Below are positions 55,053-63,179 of a stretch of 64,000 bases of DNA, piece after piece (the stretch's first letter is position 1; every line of letters begins with the position of its first letter). A model generated the notes under the pieces. It did not search any database. It had not been told where the DNA came from and saw only the letters and a list, made by a program, of their open reading frames with translations. This DNA is from WHSW01 sp963851045 (lineage in GTDB: Bacteria > Actinomycetota > Thermoleophilia > Solirubrobacterales > 70-9), in the NCBI GenBank assembly GCA_963851045.1, contig CAWKNC010000001.1, positions 868,001 through 932,000 on the forward strand, in the 5' to 3' direction. The position numbers were made by a program, and so were the translations under genes.

Positions 55053-58000
55053 ATGCAGCACTGTGGTGGGGGCTTGAAGCTGGGCTCGCGTACGCGAGCC
55101 GTTAAACCGATCGGGCTGCTCGTTTCACTGCTCGTTCTCGTCGGCGTTGCGAGCGCGGCGATGCCGTCCAGTTCGATGGCGGCGACGCCGGACCCCGTTT
55201 GGACCGATAAGACGCCCGCCGACCCCGCGAACAGCCCGCCGGCGCGCGAGGGCGCCTCGATGGCCTTCGACCCGTCAAGCGGCGAGATCGTGCTCTTCGG
55301 CGGCTCCGGATACAACGGCCTCCGCAACGACACCTGGACCTACGACGGCACGAACTGGACCCAGCAGACGCCCCCGAACAGCCCGCCGGCGCGCTATCTC
55401 GCCTCGATGGCCTTTGACCCGTCAAGCGGCGAGATCGTGCTCTACGGCGGCTTCGACAACAGCGGCTTCCGCAACGACACCTGGACCTACGACGGCACGA
55501 ACTGGACCCAGCAGACGATCGCGAACAGCCCGCCGGCGCGCTATGGCGCCTCGATGGCCTTCGACCCGTCAACCGGCGAGGTCGTGCTGTTCGGCGGCTT
55601 CGACAACAGCGGCCCCCGCAACGACACCTGGACCTACGACGGCACGAACTGGGCCCAGCAGACGACCGCGAACAGCCCGCCGGCGCGCTATGTCGCCTCG
55701 ATGGCCTTCGACCCGTCAACCGGCGAGATCGTGCTCTTCGGCGGCTCCGACAACAGCGGCTTCCGCAACGACACCTGGACCTACGACGGCACGAACTGGA
55801 CCCAGCAGACGACCGCGAACAGCCCGCCGGCGCGCTATGGCGCCTCGATGGCCTTCGACCCGTCAACCGGCGAGATCGTGCTCTTCGGCGGCTTCGACAA
55901 CAGCGGCTTCCGCAACGACACCTGGACCTACGACGGCACGAACTGGACCCAGCAGACGATCGCGAACAGCCCGCCGGCGCGCTATGGCGCCTCGATGGCC
56001 TTCGACCCGTCAACCGGCGAGGTCGTGCTGTTCGGCGGCTTCGACAACAGCGGCCCCCGCAACGACACCTGGACCTACGGGCCCCCCGCGGACGCGGCAA
56101 GCGACTGGAGCGAGCGTGCGCCTGCCACCAGCCCGCCGGCGCGCGCTTACGCCTCAATGACCTTCGACCCGTCAACCGGCGAGATCGTGCTCTTCGGCGG
56201 CTACGGCAACAGCGGCCTCAGCAACGACACCTGGACCTACGACGGCACGAACTGGACCCAGCAGACGACCGCGAACAGCCCGCCGGCGCGCGAAGGCGCC
56301 TCGATGGCTTTCGACCCGTCAACCGGCGAGGTCGTGCTGTTCGGCGGCTTCGACAACAGCGGCCCCAGCAACGACACCTGGACCTACGACGGCACGAACT
56401 GGACCCAGCAGACGATCGCGAACAGCCCGCCGGCGCGCTATGGCGCCTCGATGGCCTTCGACCCGTCAACCGGCGAGGTCGTGCTGTTCGGCGGCTTCGA
56501 CAACAGCGGCCCCCGCAACGACACCTGGACCTACGGGCCCCCCGCGGACGCGGCAAGCGACTGGAGCGAGCGTGCGCCTGCCACCAGCCCGCCGGCGCGC
56601 GCTTACGCCTCAATGACCTTCGACCCGTCAACCGGCGAGATCGTGCTCTTCGGCGGCTACGGCAACAGCGGCCTCAGCAACGACACCTGGACCTACGACG
56701 GCACGAACTGGACCCAGCAGACGACCGCGAACAGCCCGCCGGCGCGCGAAGGCGCCTCGATGGCTTTCGACCCGTCAACCGGCGAGGTCGTGCTGTTCGG
56801 CGGCTTCGACAACAGCGGCCCCAGCAACGACACCTGGACCTACGACGGCACGAATTGGACCCAGCAGACGACCGCGAACAGCCCGCCGGCGCGCTTTGGC
56901 GCCGCGACGGCCTTTGACCCGTCAACCGGCGAGATCGTGCTCTTCGGCGGCTACGACAGCAACTTCGATTTCCTAGGTGACACCTGGACTTACGGTCTCG
57001 TTGCCGCCCCTTCGGTTAACAACGCCCCCGCCGGCACCAACAACACAATCACGATCAACGAGGACTCCACCAAGACCTTCGCCGCCTCAGACTTCGGCTT
57101 CACCGACCCCAATGACAGCCCGGCCAACACGTTGTCGGCCGTCAAGATCACGACCCTGCCGAGCGCCGGGACGCTCGAGCTCGACGGCGCCGCCGTCAGC
57201 GCCGGCGACACGGTCACCGCCGCGGACATCGCCGCCAACAAGCTCACCTACGAGCCGGCCGCCAATGCCTGCGGCTCTCCCTACGCCTCGTTCACCTTCC
57301 AGGTCCAAGACGACGGCGGCACCGCAAACGGCGGCGTCGACACCGACCAAAGCGCGAACACGCTGACGATCAACGTCACCTGCGTCAACGACGCCCCCGC
57401 CGGCACCGACAACACGATCACCATCGACGAGGACTCGACCAAGACCTTCGCCGCCTCAGACTTCGGCTTCACCGACCCCAATGACAGCCCGGCCAACACG
57501 TTGTCGGCCGTCAAGATCACGACCCTGCCGAGCGCCGGCACGCTCAAGCTCGACGGCGCCGCCGTCAGCGCCGGCGACACGGTCACCGCCGCGGACATTG
57601 CCGCCAACGAGCTCACCTACGAGCCGGCCGCGAATGCCTGCGGCTCTCCCTACGCCTCGTTCACCTTCCAGGTCCAAGACGACGGCGGCACCGCAAACGG
57701 CGGCGACGACACCGACCAAAGCGCGAACACGCTGACGGTCAACGTCGCCTGCGTCAACGATGCCCCCGCCGGCACCGACAACACGATCACGATCAACGAG
57801 GACTCCACCAAGACGTTCGCCGCATCGGACTTCGGCTTCACCGACCCCAATGACAGCCCGGCCAACACGTTGTCGGCCGTCAAGATCACGACCCTGCCGA
57901 GCGCCGGCACGCTCGAGCTCGACGGCGCCGCCGTCAGCGCCGGCGACACGGTCACCGCCGCGGACATCGCCGCCAACAAGCTCACCTACGAGCCGGCCGC

Positions 58001-59063
58001 CAATGCCTGCGGCTCTCCCTACGCCTCGTTCACCTTCCAGGTCCAAGACGACGGCGGCACCGCAAACGGCGGCGTCGACACCGACCAAAGCGCGAACACG
58101 CTGACGGTCAACGTCGCCTGCGTCAACGATGCCCCGACCAACATCTCGCTGTCCAACAACACGATCGCCGAGAACACACCACGGGGCACCGACGTCGGCG
58201 AGCTCAGCTCCACCGATGCCGATGTCCCGGCCCAGGCCTTTACCTACTCCCTGGTCTCAGGCGACGGCGACACACACAACAACGATTTCCAGATCAACGG
58301 GACCACGCTCGAGGTCAAGAACCCGCTCGACTTCGAGGCCGGCGCCACCCGCACCGTCCGCATCCGCACGACCGACAATGGCTCGCCAGATCAGAGCTTC
58401 GAAAAGCAGTTCACGATCACGGTCACCGACGTCAATGAGACGCCCCCAGACGCAGATGGCGACGGTGTTGCCGATGCGACCGACAACTGCCCGAGCGTCG
58501 CCAACGCCAACCAGACCAACACCGACTCAGACGCTCAGGGCGACGCTTGCGATCAAGACGACGACAACGACACCGTCAACGACAGCACGGACGCATGTCC
58601 GCAAGGCACAACCGGACCCGGCGACGACCTCGACGGCGACGGGTGCAAGAGCACCGAGGACGCAGACGATGATGGCGACGGCGTAGCTGACGCCACCGAC
58701 AACTGCCCCGTTGACGCCAACCCCGCCCAGGCCGACCTCGACGCCGACGGTCGCGGCGACGCCTGCGATCCCACCGACGATCGCCCCGGCGCGGCGCCGG
58801 CGCCCAACGCCGAGCCCGAGACCACGATCGGCCACCACTCCGAGAGCTCCAAGCGCCAGGTCACCCGCTTCGGCTTTCGCTCCTCGATCGCGGGCTCGAC
58901 CTTCACTTGCCAGCTCGACGAAAAAGAGCCGAGGCCCTGCAGCGCGCGCAAGCGCTACCGAAAGCTCGACGCAGGCCGCCACGTCTTCAAGGTGTTCGCG
59001 ACCTCCCCGCAGGGTGTGAGCGACCCGACGCCGGCAAAGGCTCGGTTCCGGATCGCCGGCTGA
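55053..59063 (+). CDS. Giant secreted Kelch / cadherin-like / TSP3 surface protein (element cargo)
   Basis: A 1336-residue protein. The ATG at 55053 has GGAGAGG about 8 nt upstream and gives a long signal peptide (MQHCGGGLKL...VASAAMPSSSMA); an ATG at 54903 would add 50 unlikely residues. Twelve Kelch-type repeats (~49 residues, pattern PPARxGASMAFDPSTGEIVLFGG...NDTWTYDGTNW) span ~55-650, enough for two beta-propellers. Three 123-residue cadherin-like/VCBS repeats follow (~654-1026), then one cadherin repeat (~1027-1130), thrombospondin type 3 calcium repeats (DxDGDGVADATDNCP, ~1133-1240) and a C-terminal Cys domain (FGFRSSIAGSTFTCQLD, ~1265-1336) typical of these bacteria. Probably a calcium-dependent adhesin or surface-binding protein, the cargo of the tRNA-Val element. 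Repeats are nearly identical at DNA level. Confidence 0.88.
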   Translation: MQHCGGGLKLGSRTRAVKPIGLLVSLLVLVGVASAAMPSSSMAATPDPVWTDKTPADPANSPPAREGASMAFDPSSGEIVLFGGSGYNGLRNDTWTYDGTNWTQQTPPNSPPARYLASMAFDPSSGEIVLYGGFDNSGFRNDTWTYDGTNWTQQTIANSPPARYGASMAFDPSTGEVVLFGGFDNSGPRNDTWTYDGTNWAQQTTANSPPARYVASMAFDPSTGEIVLFGGSDNSGFRNDTWTYDGTNWTQQTTANSPPARYGASMAFDPSTGEIVLFGGFDNSGFRNDTWTYDGTNWTQQTIANSPPARYGASMAFDPSTGEVVLFGGFDNSGPRNDTWTYGPPADAASDWSERAPATSPPARAYASMTFDPSTGEIVLFGGYGNSGLSNDTWTYDGTNWTQQTTANSPPAREGASMAFDPSTGEVVLFGGFDNSGPSNDTWTYDGTNWTQQTIANSPPARYGASMAFDPSTGEVVLFGGFDNSGPRNDTWTYGPPADAASDWSERAPATSPPARAYASMTFDPSTGEIVLFGGYGNSGLSNDTWTYDGTNWTQQTTANSPPAREGASMAFDPSTGEVVLFGGFDNSGPSNDTWTYDGTNWTQQTTANSPPARFGAATAFDPSTGEIVLFGGYDSNFDFLGDTWTYGLVAAPSVNNAPAGTNNTITINEDSTKTFAASDFGFTDPNDSPANTLSAVKITTLPSAGTLELDGAAVSAGDTVTAADIAANKLTYEPAANACGSPYASFTFQVQDDGGTANGGVDTDQSANTLTINVTCVNDAPAGTDNTITIDEDSTKTFAASDFGFTDPNDSPANTLSAVKITTLPSAGTLKLDGAAVSAGDTVTAADIAANELTYEPAANACGSPYASFTFQVQDDGGTANGGDDTDQSANTLTVNVACVNDAPAGTDNTITINEDSTKTFAASDFGFTDPNDSPANTLSAVKITTLPSAGTLELDGAAVSAGDTVTAADIAANKLTYEPAANACGSPYASFTFQVQDDGGTANGGVDTDQSANTLTVNVACVNDAPTNISLSNNTIAENTPRGTDVGELSSTDADVPAQAFTYSLVSGDGDTHNNDFQINGTTLEVKNPLDFEAGATRTVRIRTTDNGSPDQSFEKQFTITVTDVNETPPDADGDGVADATDNCPSVANANQTNTDSDAQGDACDQDDDNDTVNDSTDACPQGTTGPGDDLDGDGCKSTEDADDDGDGVADATDNCPVDANPAQADLDADGRGDACDPTDDRPGAAPAPNAEPETTIGHHSESSKRQVTRFGFRSSIAGSTFTCQLDEKEPRPCSARKRYRKLDAGRHVFKVFATSPQGVSDPTPAKARFRIAG
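56079..56880 (+). repeat. 456-bp tandem duplication inside the Kelch region
   Basis: Starting at GGGCCCCCCGCGG (56079 and 56535), a block of 456 bp (Kelch repeats 7, 8 and 9, 152 codons) is followed by a near-identical second copy that stays in register for about 330 bp. One difference is seen, an AAC-to-AAT change near 56853. It indicates a very recent duplication or a collapsed/expanded repeat in assembly. Confidence 0.85.
57016..58130 (+). repeat. Three 369-bp near-identical cadherin-like units
   Basis: Units begin at about 57018, 57387 and 57756, each coding AP-AGT-NNT/DNT-ITI...NVxCVND. They differ at only a few positions, such as GTCGACACC versus GACGACACC and AAG versus GAG codons. 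The spacing of 369 bp equals 123 codons, so copies can be lost or gained without a frameshift. Confidence 0.85.
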
Positions 59064-59204
59064 GCTAGCTGACGCCAGCACCTAGCTTCCAGAGTGGTGT
59101 CCAAAGGGATCTCGAGGTTCCCGGACTGGTCGCCGTAGATCTTGTCCTCGACCGGGCGCAGGGCTTTGTTACGCGTCCCATGCGAAGTATGTGTTTTTTG
59201 GGTG

Positions 59205-59243
59205 GGATTTGACCCGGGATTTGACCCGGGACGGCCCGTCCCA
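59205..59243. repeat. Direct repeats plus palindrome upstream of the excisionase-like gene
   Basis: Two tandem copies of GGGATTTGACCC (59205-59216, 59217-59228) run into a 15-bp palindrome GGGACGGCCCGTCCC (59229-59243). Iterons of this kind beside integrase genes may be arm-type recombinase sites or operators. Inferred only. Confidence 0.45.
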
Positions 59244-59279
59244 CCCGATCCCGCTTGCAGACTGGCGAAACGGCACTGA

Positions 59280-59334
59280 TTCGGTCCCGACCCCGCCCAC
59301 CCACCATAGGTGTCCGAACGGGGTCGGGACCGAA
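59280..59334 (+). terminator. Perfect 16-bp inverted repeat after the giant gene
   Basis: Arms 59280-59295 and 59319-59334 (core CGGTCCCGACCCCG) are exact complements around a 23-nt loop. There is no T-run. It may terminate or insulate transcription of the giant gene, or be a protein-binding site. The whole gap 59064-59566 holds no gene I can support. Confidence 0.5.
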
Positions 59335-59566
59335 GCAAGTGAACGGGGTGAACTAGGGGACCGGGTGGGACGGGCTGTAGGGGCGTCGAAGGCTTGGCAA
59401 GGGGGAGAGGTGAGCTGGGGAGTGAGATCGAAAACAGGCGCGGTGGCGAGATTGGCGTAGCCGTTTGGCGATCTCATGTGTCTAGGGATTCGATGGCCGG
59501 CACTGGTGAGAAACCGATTGGCCCTTGAGATCGAACGTGGCCTGTTCGCGGTGACAAGGGGAATCG

Positions 59567-59929
59567 ATGTCGCGCCAGCTTGATCCGGTGGACGTCGAAG
59601 CGATCGCGCGGCGCGTCGTCGAAATGCTCGGCGAGCGCGGGACTCCTTCTCAGCTTGTGAGCGCGGCCGAGCTCTCGCGTCGGCTGGGTCTCTCTCGCTC
59701 GACCGTCTACGAGAAGGCGGAGGAGTTCGGCGTGATCCGAATTGGTAGCGGACCGCGGGCTCGGCTTCGTTTCGACGCGGACCTGGTCGCGAAGAGCCTG
59801 GGCGCCGCCCGCGCTGCGGCCGAGGCGTCCGGGAACCAGCCGCCACGGGCGGTAGTTCGCAATCGCCGGGCAACCCGTAGACCTCCGAAACCCGGGCTGC
59901 TCCCGATCCGCGGAGAAGCACCCCGATGA
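59567..59929 (+). CDS. Excisionase-like helix-turn-helix protein
   Basis: A 120-residue protein. The HTH_17/excisionase-type DNA-binding motif lies at ~30-60 (VSAAELSRRLGLSRSTVYEKAEEFGVIRIGSGPRARLRFD). The C-terminal ~45 residues are basic and Arg/Pro-rich. Position directly before the integrase with a 4-bp ATGA overlap indicates a recombination directionality factor or small regulator. A 10-bp match to the core of the end palindromes (GGCACTGGTG, 59499-59508) lies 59 bp upstream of its start, consistent with autoregulation. Confidence 0.82.
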   Translation: MSRQLDPVDVEAIARRVVEMLGERGTPSQLVSAAELSRRLGLSRSTVYEKAEEFGVIRIGSGPRARLRFDADLVAKSLGAARAAAEASGNQPPRAVVRNRRATRRPPKPGLLPIRGEAPR

Positions 59930-61338
59930 GCTCCGCGCAGATTGCGGTGAGCGGAGGGCCAGCCCTGCGGCACGGTCCTGACCCGGAGGTACGCTCCGCC
60001 GAGATGGCGCGTAAGCCGACAGGAGAGGTCCTCGAGCGGCGCCGCGGCGCCACCGTCATCTACGCCCTTCGCTTCCGCGCATATCGTCAGCGCCGCTATC
60101 TGACTCTCGGTACTAAGGCCGAGGGATGGACGCGGGCCCGCGCCGAGGAGGAGCTGCAAAACGTCCTAGCGGACGTCCGCCGAGGAATCTGGCGGCCGCC
60201 GGTCGTCTCGACCGCGGCCGAAGATGAGCCGACCTTCCACGAATTCGCCTCCGAGTGGTTCGAGGCGATCCAGAACGAAGGGCTCGCGCGCAACACGCTG
60301 CTCGACTACGAGTGGCAGCTGACGAAGCACCTGCTGCCCTACTTCGCCCAGCACTCGCTTTCTGAGATCACGATCGCCGAGGTCGACCGCTACCGGCAGC
60401 TGAAGGTCCGCGAGGGCGCGATCAATGCGACCTCGATCAACAAGTCGATCCAGCGACTCGCCCAGGTCCTCGACGTCGCGGTCGAGCGCGAGCTGATCGA
60501 CCGCAACCCGGCTCGTGGCAAACGCCGCCGGCTGAAGCAGCGAAAGCCGGTCCGGACCACCCTTGATCGCGCAGAGCAAATAGAGGCGCTGATCGCGGCG
60601 GCGCGCGAGCTAGACCGCGAGGCTCGGGTGGACCGCCGCGCCATCCCCCGGGCGGCGCTGCTCTCGACGCTGCTGTTCTCAGGCGTTCGGATCGGTGAGG
60701 CGCTCGCGCTGCGTTGGGCCGACGTCGACCTTGCCGCCGGCCGGATGCGAATCCGTGACTCGAAGACCGATGCGGGAGTGCGCCAGATCGACCTCCTGCC
60801 GGTCCTCCGTGAGGAGCTCTCGGTGCTGAAGGCGATCACCCCCTACCCAGCACAACCCGACTTCGTATTTCCGACCGAGACCGGTGGCCAGCAGAACGCC
60901 AGCAACATCCGCAACCGCCTCCTGGCGCTCTCGGTGGAGCGTGCGAACGAGCGGCTCGGGGAGCGCGGGCTCAACCCGCTGCCCGATGGCCTGACGCCGC
61001 ACTCGATGCGCCGCACGTTCATCTCATTACTCCTCGCGATCGGCGAGGACGTGCCCTACGTGATGGGTCAAGTTGGCCACGCAGACCCAAAGGTGACGCT
61101 TTCGATTTACGCCCAGGTGATGTTCCGCGGGGCTGGCGAAAGGGAGCGTCTCGTCGCTCTCGTCAACGGCGCCGAACCCGTTTCAATGGGCACTGGTGCC
61201 CAATCAACGCTTTTCGCGCCCTCCGAAATGAGCCCTGAAGATGCCGAAAACCCCGCCGATAGCGGGGCTTTTGACCATGGACGCGGCTGGTTTCGAACCA
61301 GCGACCTCTCGCGTGTGAAGCGAGCGCTCTCCCACTGA
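59926..61338 (+). CDS. int: Tyrosine integrase whose 3' end crosses the att core
   Basis: A 470-residue site-specific recombinase. An ATG at 60004 (MARKPTG) is an alternative start. Domains: arm-binding (~25-95), SAM-like core-binding (~105-195) and catalytic (~215-410) with Arg in FSGVRIGEAL, Lys in SKTDAG, HSMR (HxxR), GHADP and the nucleophile Tyr in LSIYAQ. About 75 further residues follow. The last ~20 codons (GRGWFRTSDLSRVK then RALSH) are the antisense of tRNA-Val, including the 44-bp att core. In the circular form the frame would continue into the basic tail encoded at 54560-54604. It integrates the element into tRNA-Val(CAC). Coupled to the excisionase-like gene. Confidence 0.92.
   Translation: MSSAQIAVSGGPALRHGPDPEVRSAEMARKPTGEVLERRRGATVIYALRFRAYRQRRYLTLGTKAEGWTRARAEEELQNVLADVRRGIWRPPVVSTAAEDEPTFHEFASEWFEAIQNEGLARNTLLDYEWQLTKHLLPYFAQHSLSEITIAEVDRYRQLKVREGAINATSINKSIQRLAQVLDVAVERELIDRNPARGKRRRLKQRKPVRTTLDRAEQIEALIAAARELDREARVDRRAIPRAALLSTLLFSGVRIGEALALRWADVDLAAGRMRIRDSKTDAGVRQIDLLPVLREELSVLKAITPYPAQPDFVFPTETGGQQNASNIRNRLLALSVERANERLGERGLNPLPDGLTPHSMRRTFISLLLAIGEDVPYVMGQVGHADPKVTLSIYAQVMFRGAGERERLVALVNGAEPVSMGTGAQSTLFAPSEMSPEDAENPADSGAFDHGRGWFRTSDLSRVKRALSH
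61187..61202. promoter_or_regulatory. 16-bp palindrome near the right end of the element
   Basis: TGGGCACTGGTGCCCA, identical to 54681-54696, located within the integrase coding region and 74 bp inside the right att core. Candidate arm-type or regulatory site. Confidence 0.6.
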
Positions 61339-61349
61339 GCTACGCGTCC
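61278..61349 (-). tRNA. tRNA-Val (anticodon CAC), integration site
   Basis: Acceptor GGACGCG/CGCGTCC, D-arm with TAGCTCAGTGGGAGAGC, anticodon loop TTCACAC (anticodon CAC, reads GUG), T-arm CTGGTTCGAAACCAG. CCA is not encoded. Its 3' 43 bases belong to the att core of the element to the left. Confidence 0.94.
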
Positions 61350-61380
61350 GGGGAGGCCGATTCTAGGCGGGGTTGCCGAG

Positions 61381-61587
61381 CTAGGCGATGGCGCGCTTGC
61401 GCGCCTTCTTGAAGCGCTTGCTCTTGAACCGGATCTCCAGAAGCCAGGTCCGCTTGTCGATCGGCTCGGCGTAGCCGGCGGCTTCGAGACGCTTGAAGAC
61501 GACCGGGCAGCGTTTGCATCGCGGGTCGGACTTGCAGCACTTGCGTTTGACGCGAACTTCGCGAGGCAGTTGGGCCGACTTCGCCAC
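61381..61587 (-). CDS. Small basic Cys-rich protein
   Basis: A 68-residue soluble protein with KRKCCKSDPRCKRCPVVFKRL, a four-Cys cluster (CCx5CxxC) that could bind zinc, flanked by many Lys/Arg, and a basic end (FKSKRFKKARKRAIA). From memory this is a conserved actinobacterial family of unknown function, probably nucleic-acid-associated. Lies on chromosomal DNA just beyond the tRNA. Confidence 0.75.
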   Translation of the reverse strand: MAKSAQLPREVRVKRKCCKSDPRCKRCPVVFKRLEAAGYAEPIDKRTWLLEIRFKSKRFKKARKRAIA

Positions 61588-61634
61588 GCGAGCGAAGCTA
61601 GCACACGGGTATTAGGTGACCCTAATCCCCTGGT

Positions 61635-62444
61635 TTAGTGACGGTCGGCGAAGTCGACGCCCGCGGTCTCGATGACCGCAGGTGCGCCTGAGATGCGGCC
61701 GGCGATCCCGCCCGAGCCGCTGCCGGTGCGGCCGCCGCCGCGGACGCCGCCGCCGACTGTGCTCGTCGCTCCGCCGCCACCCGCTGCCGGGATGGTGTCG
61801 GACTGACCGCCCCGTCCGCCCCGTCCGCCGCCGCCACCCGAGCTACCGGAGGTCGGCTCGGTTGCGCCGGTCGGGGGCGCCACGGGCGGTGTCGGAACCG
61901 TCGGCACCGGCGCCGTCGGGCAGAAGACGGTGTTGACCGTGGCCGCGGGGATGCCCGGCTTTGTCGTCGAGTGATCCCAGGAGAGGTGGAGATGATGGCC
62001 GCGGCCGTGGTTGGCATCGCCGTCGTATCCGACCCATCGGAACGGAGCTCGTGGGGCGTTTTGCTTCGGCTCGGCCCAAGCCGCAAGGCGATCGATGTCG
62101 TTCCAGGTGCCGCCTGCTGCTCGGTTGGGAACGATGTCGAGAGCGAGGCCGAGCGGGTGCTCGCCGTTCAGGGAGTGCACGGCGTCCATCGAGTAGCCAT
62201 CGGTGATGAAGATCTTGTACTTGGCCTGCATCCAGGCGAGGTCGGTGAGCAGGCGCCGATCGATCCGCTCGCCGGGAAACTCGGCGATCGAGACGAACTT
62301 GCCGCCGCCGACGGTCGAGCACAGACGCGGTCCGAGCTTGGTGCTCACCATCCTCTTCTTCGAGGAGGCAGCAATCGCCATCCCCCCAATTGCCAGCAGG
62401 GCGGCGAACACGGCAAGGATCGCGAGTGGGAGGCGCCGGGTCAT
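61635..62444 (-). CDS. Secreted M15-like peptidase with a Gly-rich tail
   Basis: A 269-residue protein. ATG 62444 (MTRRLPLAIL) with GGAGGAG about 9 nt upstream. Signal peptide (1-27); then an M15/D,D-carboxypeptidase-like domain with zinc-ligand pattern GEHPLGLALDIV (His...Asp) and HGRGHHLHLSW (last His). The last ~80 residues are Pro/Gly/Ser-rich (SGSSGGGGGRGGRGG), a flexible wall or surface linker. Likely acts on peptidoglycan peptides. Its start overlaps the stop of the homologous upstream gene by 4 bp. Confidence 0.8.
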   Translation of the reverse strand: MTRRLPLAILAVFAALLAIGGMAIAASSKKRMVSTKLGPRLCSTVGGGKFVSIAEFPGERIDRRLLTDLAWMQAKYKIFITDGYSMDAVHSLNGEHPLGLALDIVPNRAAGGTWNDIDRLAAWAEPKQNAPRAPFRWVGYDGDANHGRGHHLHLSWDHSTTKPGIPAATVNTVFCPTAPVPTVPTPPVAPPTGATEPTSGSSGGGGGRGGRGGQSDTIPAAGGGGATSTVGGGVRGGGRTGSGSGGIAGRISGAPAVIETAGVDFADRH

Positions 62445-63103
62445 CCGAGCGGGCTCCTCCAGAACGAGGTCTTCTTCTTCGCGCCGTCCTCGTTGAGCTC
62501 GATGTGGATGTGGTCGCGGTGAGCCTGCGTGCGGTTCAGGTTGTTGCGAAGGTCGCCGTTTCGCTTGTAGCAGTAGCTGTACTTGCCGAGGTCTTCCATC
62601 CCCGCCCACCAGGCCTTGCAGTCGAAGATCAAGCCCTGGATGCCCATGCGGCGCGCGAGCGCGCGTGAGTTGTCGCGCTGGTCTTTGGCCAAGAGCGTGT
62701 CGATCAGCCGGTAGGCGGCGCGCTTTTCCTTGGCGATGCCTGCGTCGAGGTGCCAGTCGAGCGCGCGGCTCTCGGAGTGCAGGCTGTAGTTGGCACCGCC
62801 CCCCTTCAGCTTCTCGCAGCGATAGACGCCCCAGCTCTCGCCGCGGACGTTGTGCTGAAGCCAGTCGACGAGTGCCTTCATCCCAGGCGGGGTCTGGTCG
62901 CGGCATTTGGTGGCCCGGTCGTAGCGCTCGTCGTCCATCGGCTTGTCGAGCAGATGACGGCTGTTGGCCGGGTTCGGTCGTAGGCCGCCGGCGAGCGCGG
63001 GGAGCGACATGGCGAACAAGCTCGCGGCCGCAAGGCTCGCCCCGAGTGCCAGCCGCGCGCGTGCCCGTCGACGTTGAGTCTGTGATTCCTGCCAAGAACC
63101 CAT
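62441..63103 (-). CDS. Secreted M15/extensin-like protein
   Basis: A 220-residue protein with a basic signal peptide (QRRRARARLALGASLAAASLFAMSLPALAGG). The metal-site pattern LHSESRALDWHL (His...Asp) and HRDHIHIEL (His-x-His) matches the extensin-C/M15 peptidase fold. Two to four Cys (KCRDQ, RCEKL, DCKAWW, YCYK) could form disulfides. Together with the coupled downstream gene it forms a pair of related wall-acting enzymes. Confidence 0.8.
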   Translation of the reverse strand: MGSWQESQTQRRRARARLALGASLAAASLFAMSLPALAGGLRPNPANSRHLLDKPMDDERYDRATKCRDQTPPGMKALVDWLQHNVRGESWGVYRCEKLKGGGANYSLHSESRALDWHLDAGIAKEKRAAYRLIDTLLAKDQRDNSRALARRMGIQGLIFDCKAWWAGMEDLGKYSYCYKRNGDLRNNLNRTQAHRDHIHIELNEDGAKKKTSFWRSPLG

Positions 63104-63179
63104 CGGGGATTTTCATCGGCGGGCCCCGCGCCCCGCTTTAGGGCGGCTGGACGCCCGCAAGCGCGCTATCGTCTGCGTC

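Larger units (their letters stand above)
54516..61320 (+). mobile_element. 6.8-kb integrative element in tRNA-Val(CAC)
   Basis: The element lies between a perfect 44-bp direct repeat: 54516-54559 (left) and 61277-61320, inside tRNA-Val (right). The core starts in the anticodon loop and runs to the tRNA 3' end. Contents in order: end regions with matching palindromes, a giant Kelch/cadherin-like surface gene, an excisionase-like HTH gene, and a tyrosine integrase next to the tRNA. The intact tRNA-Val on the right is made of a chromosomal 5' half and an element-derived 3' half. No replication or conjugation gene is seen, so it is a small cargo island. All key integrase residues are present, so it may still move. 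Confidence 0.9.

Noticed and set aside
55230..56990. Regular ~147-bp periodicity that could suggest a CRISPR-like array
   Set aside because: The repeats are in-frame Kelch units within one open reading frame, with no short repeat/spacer structure.
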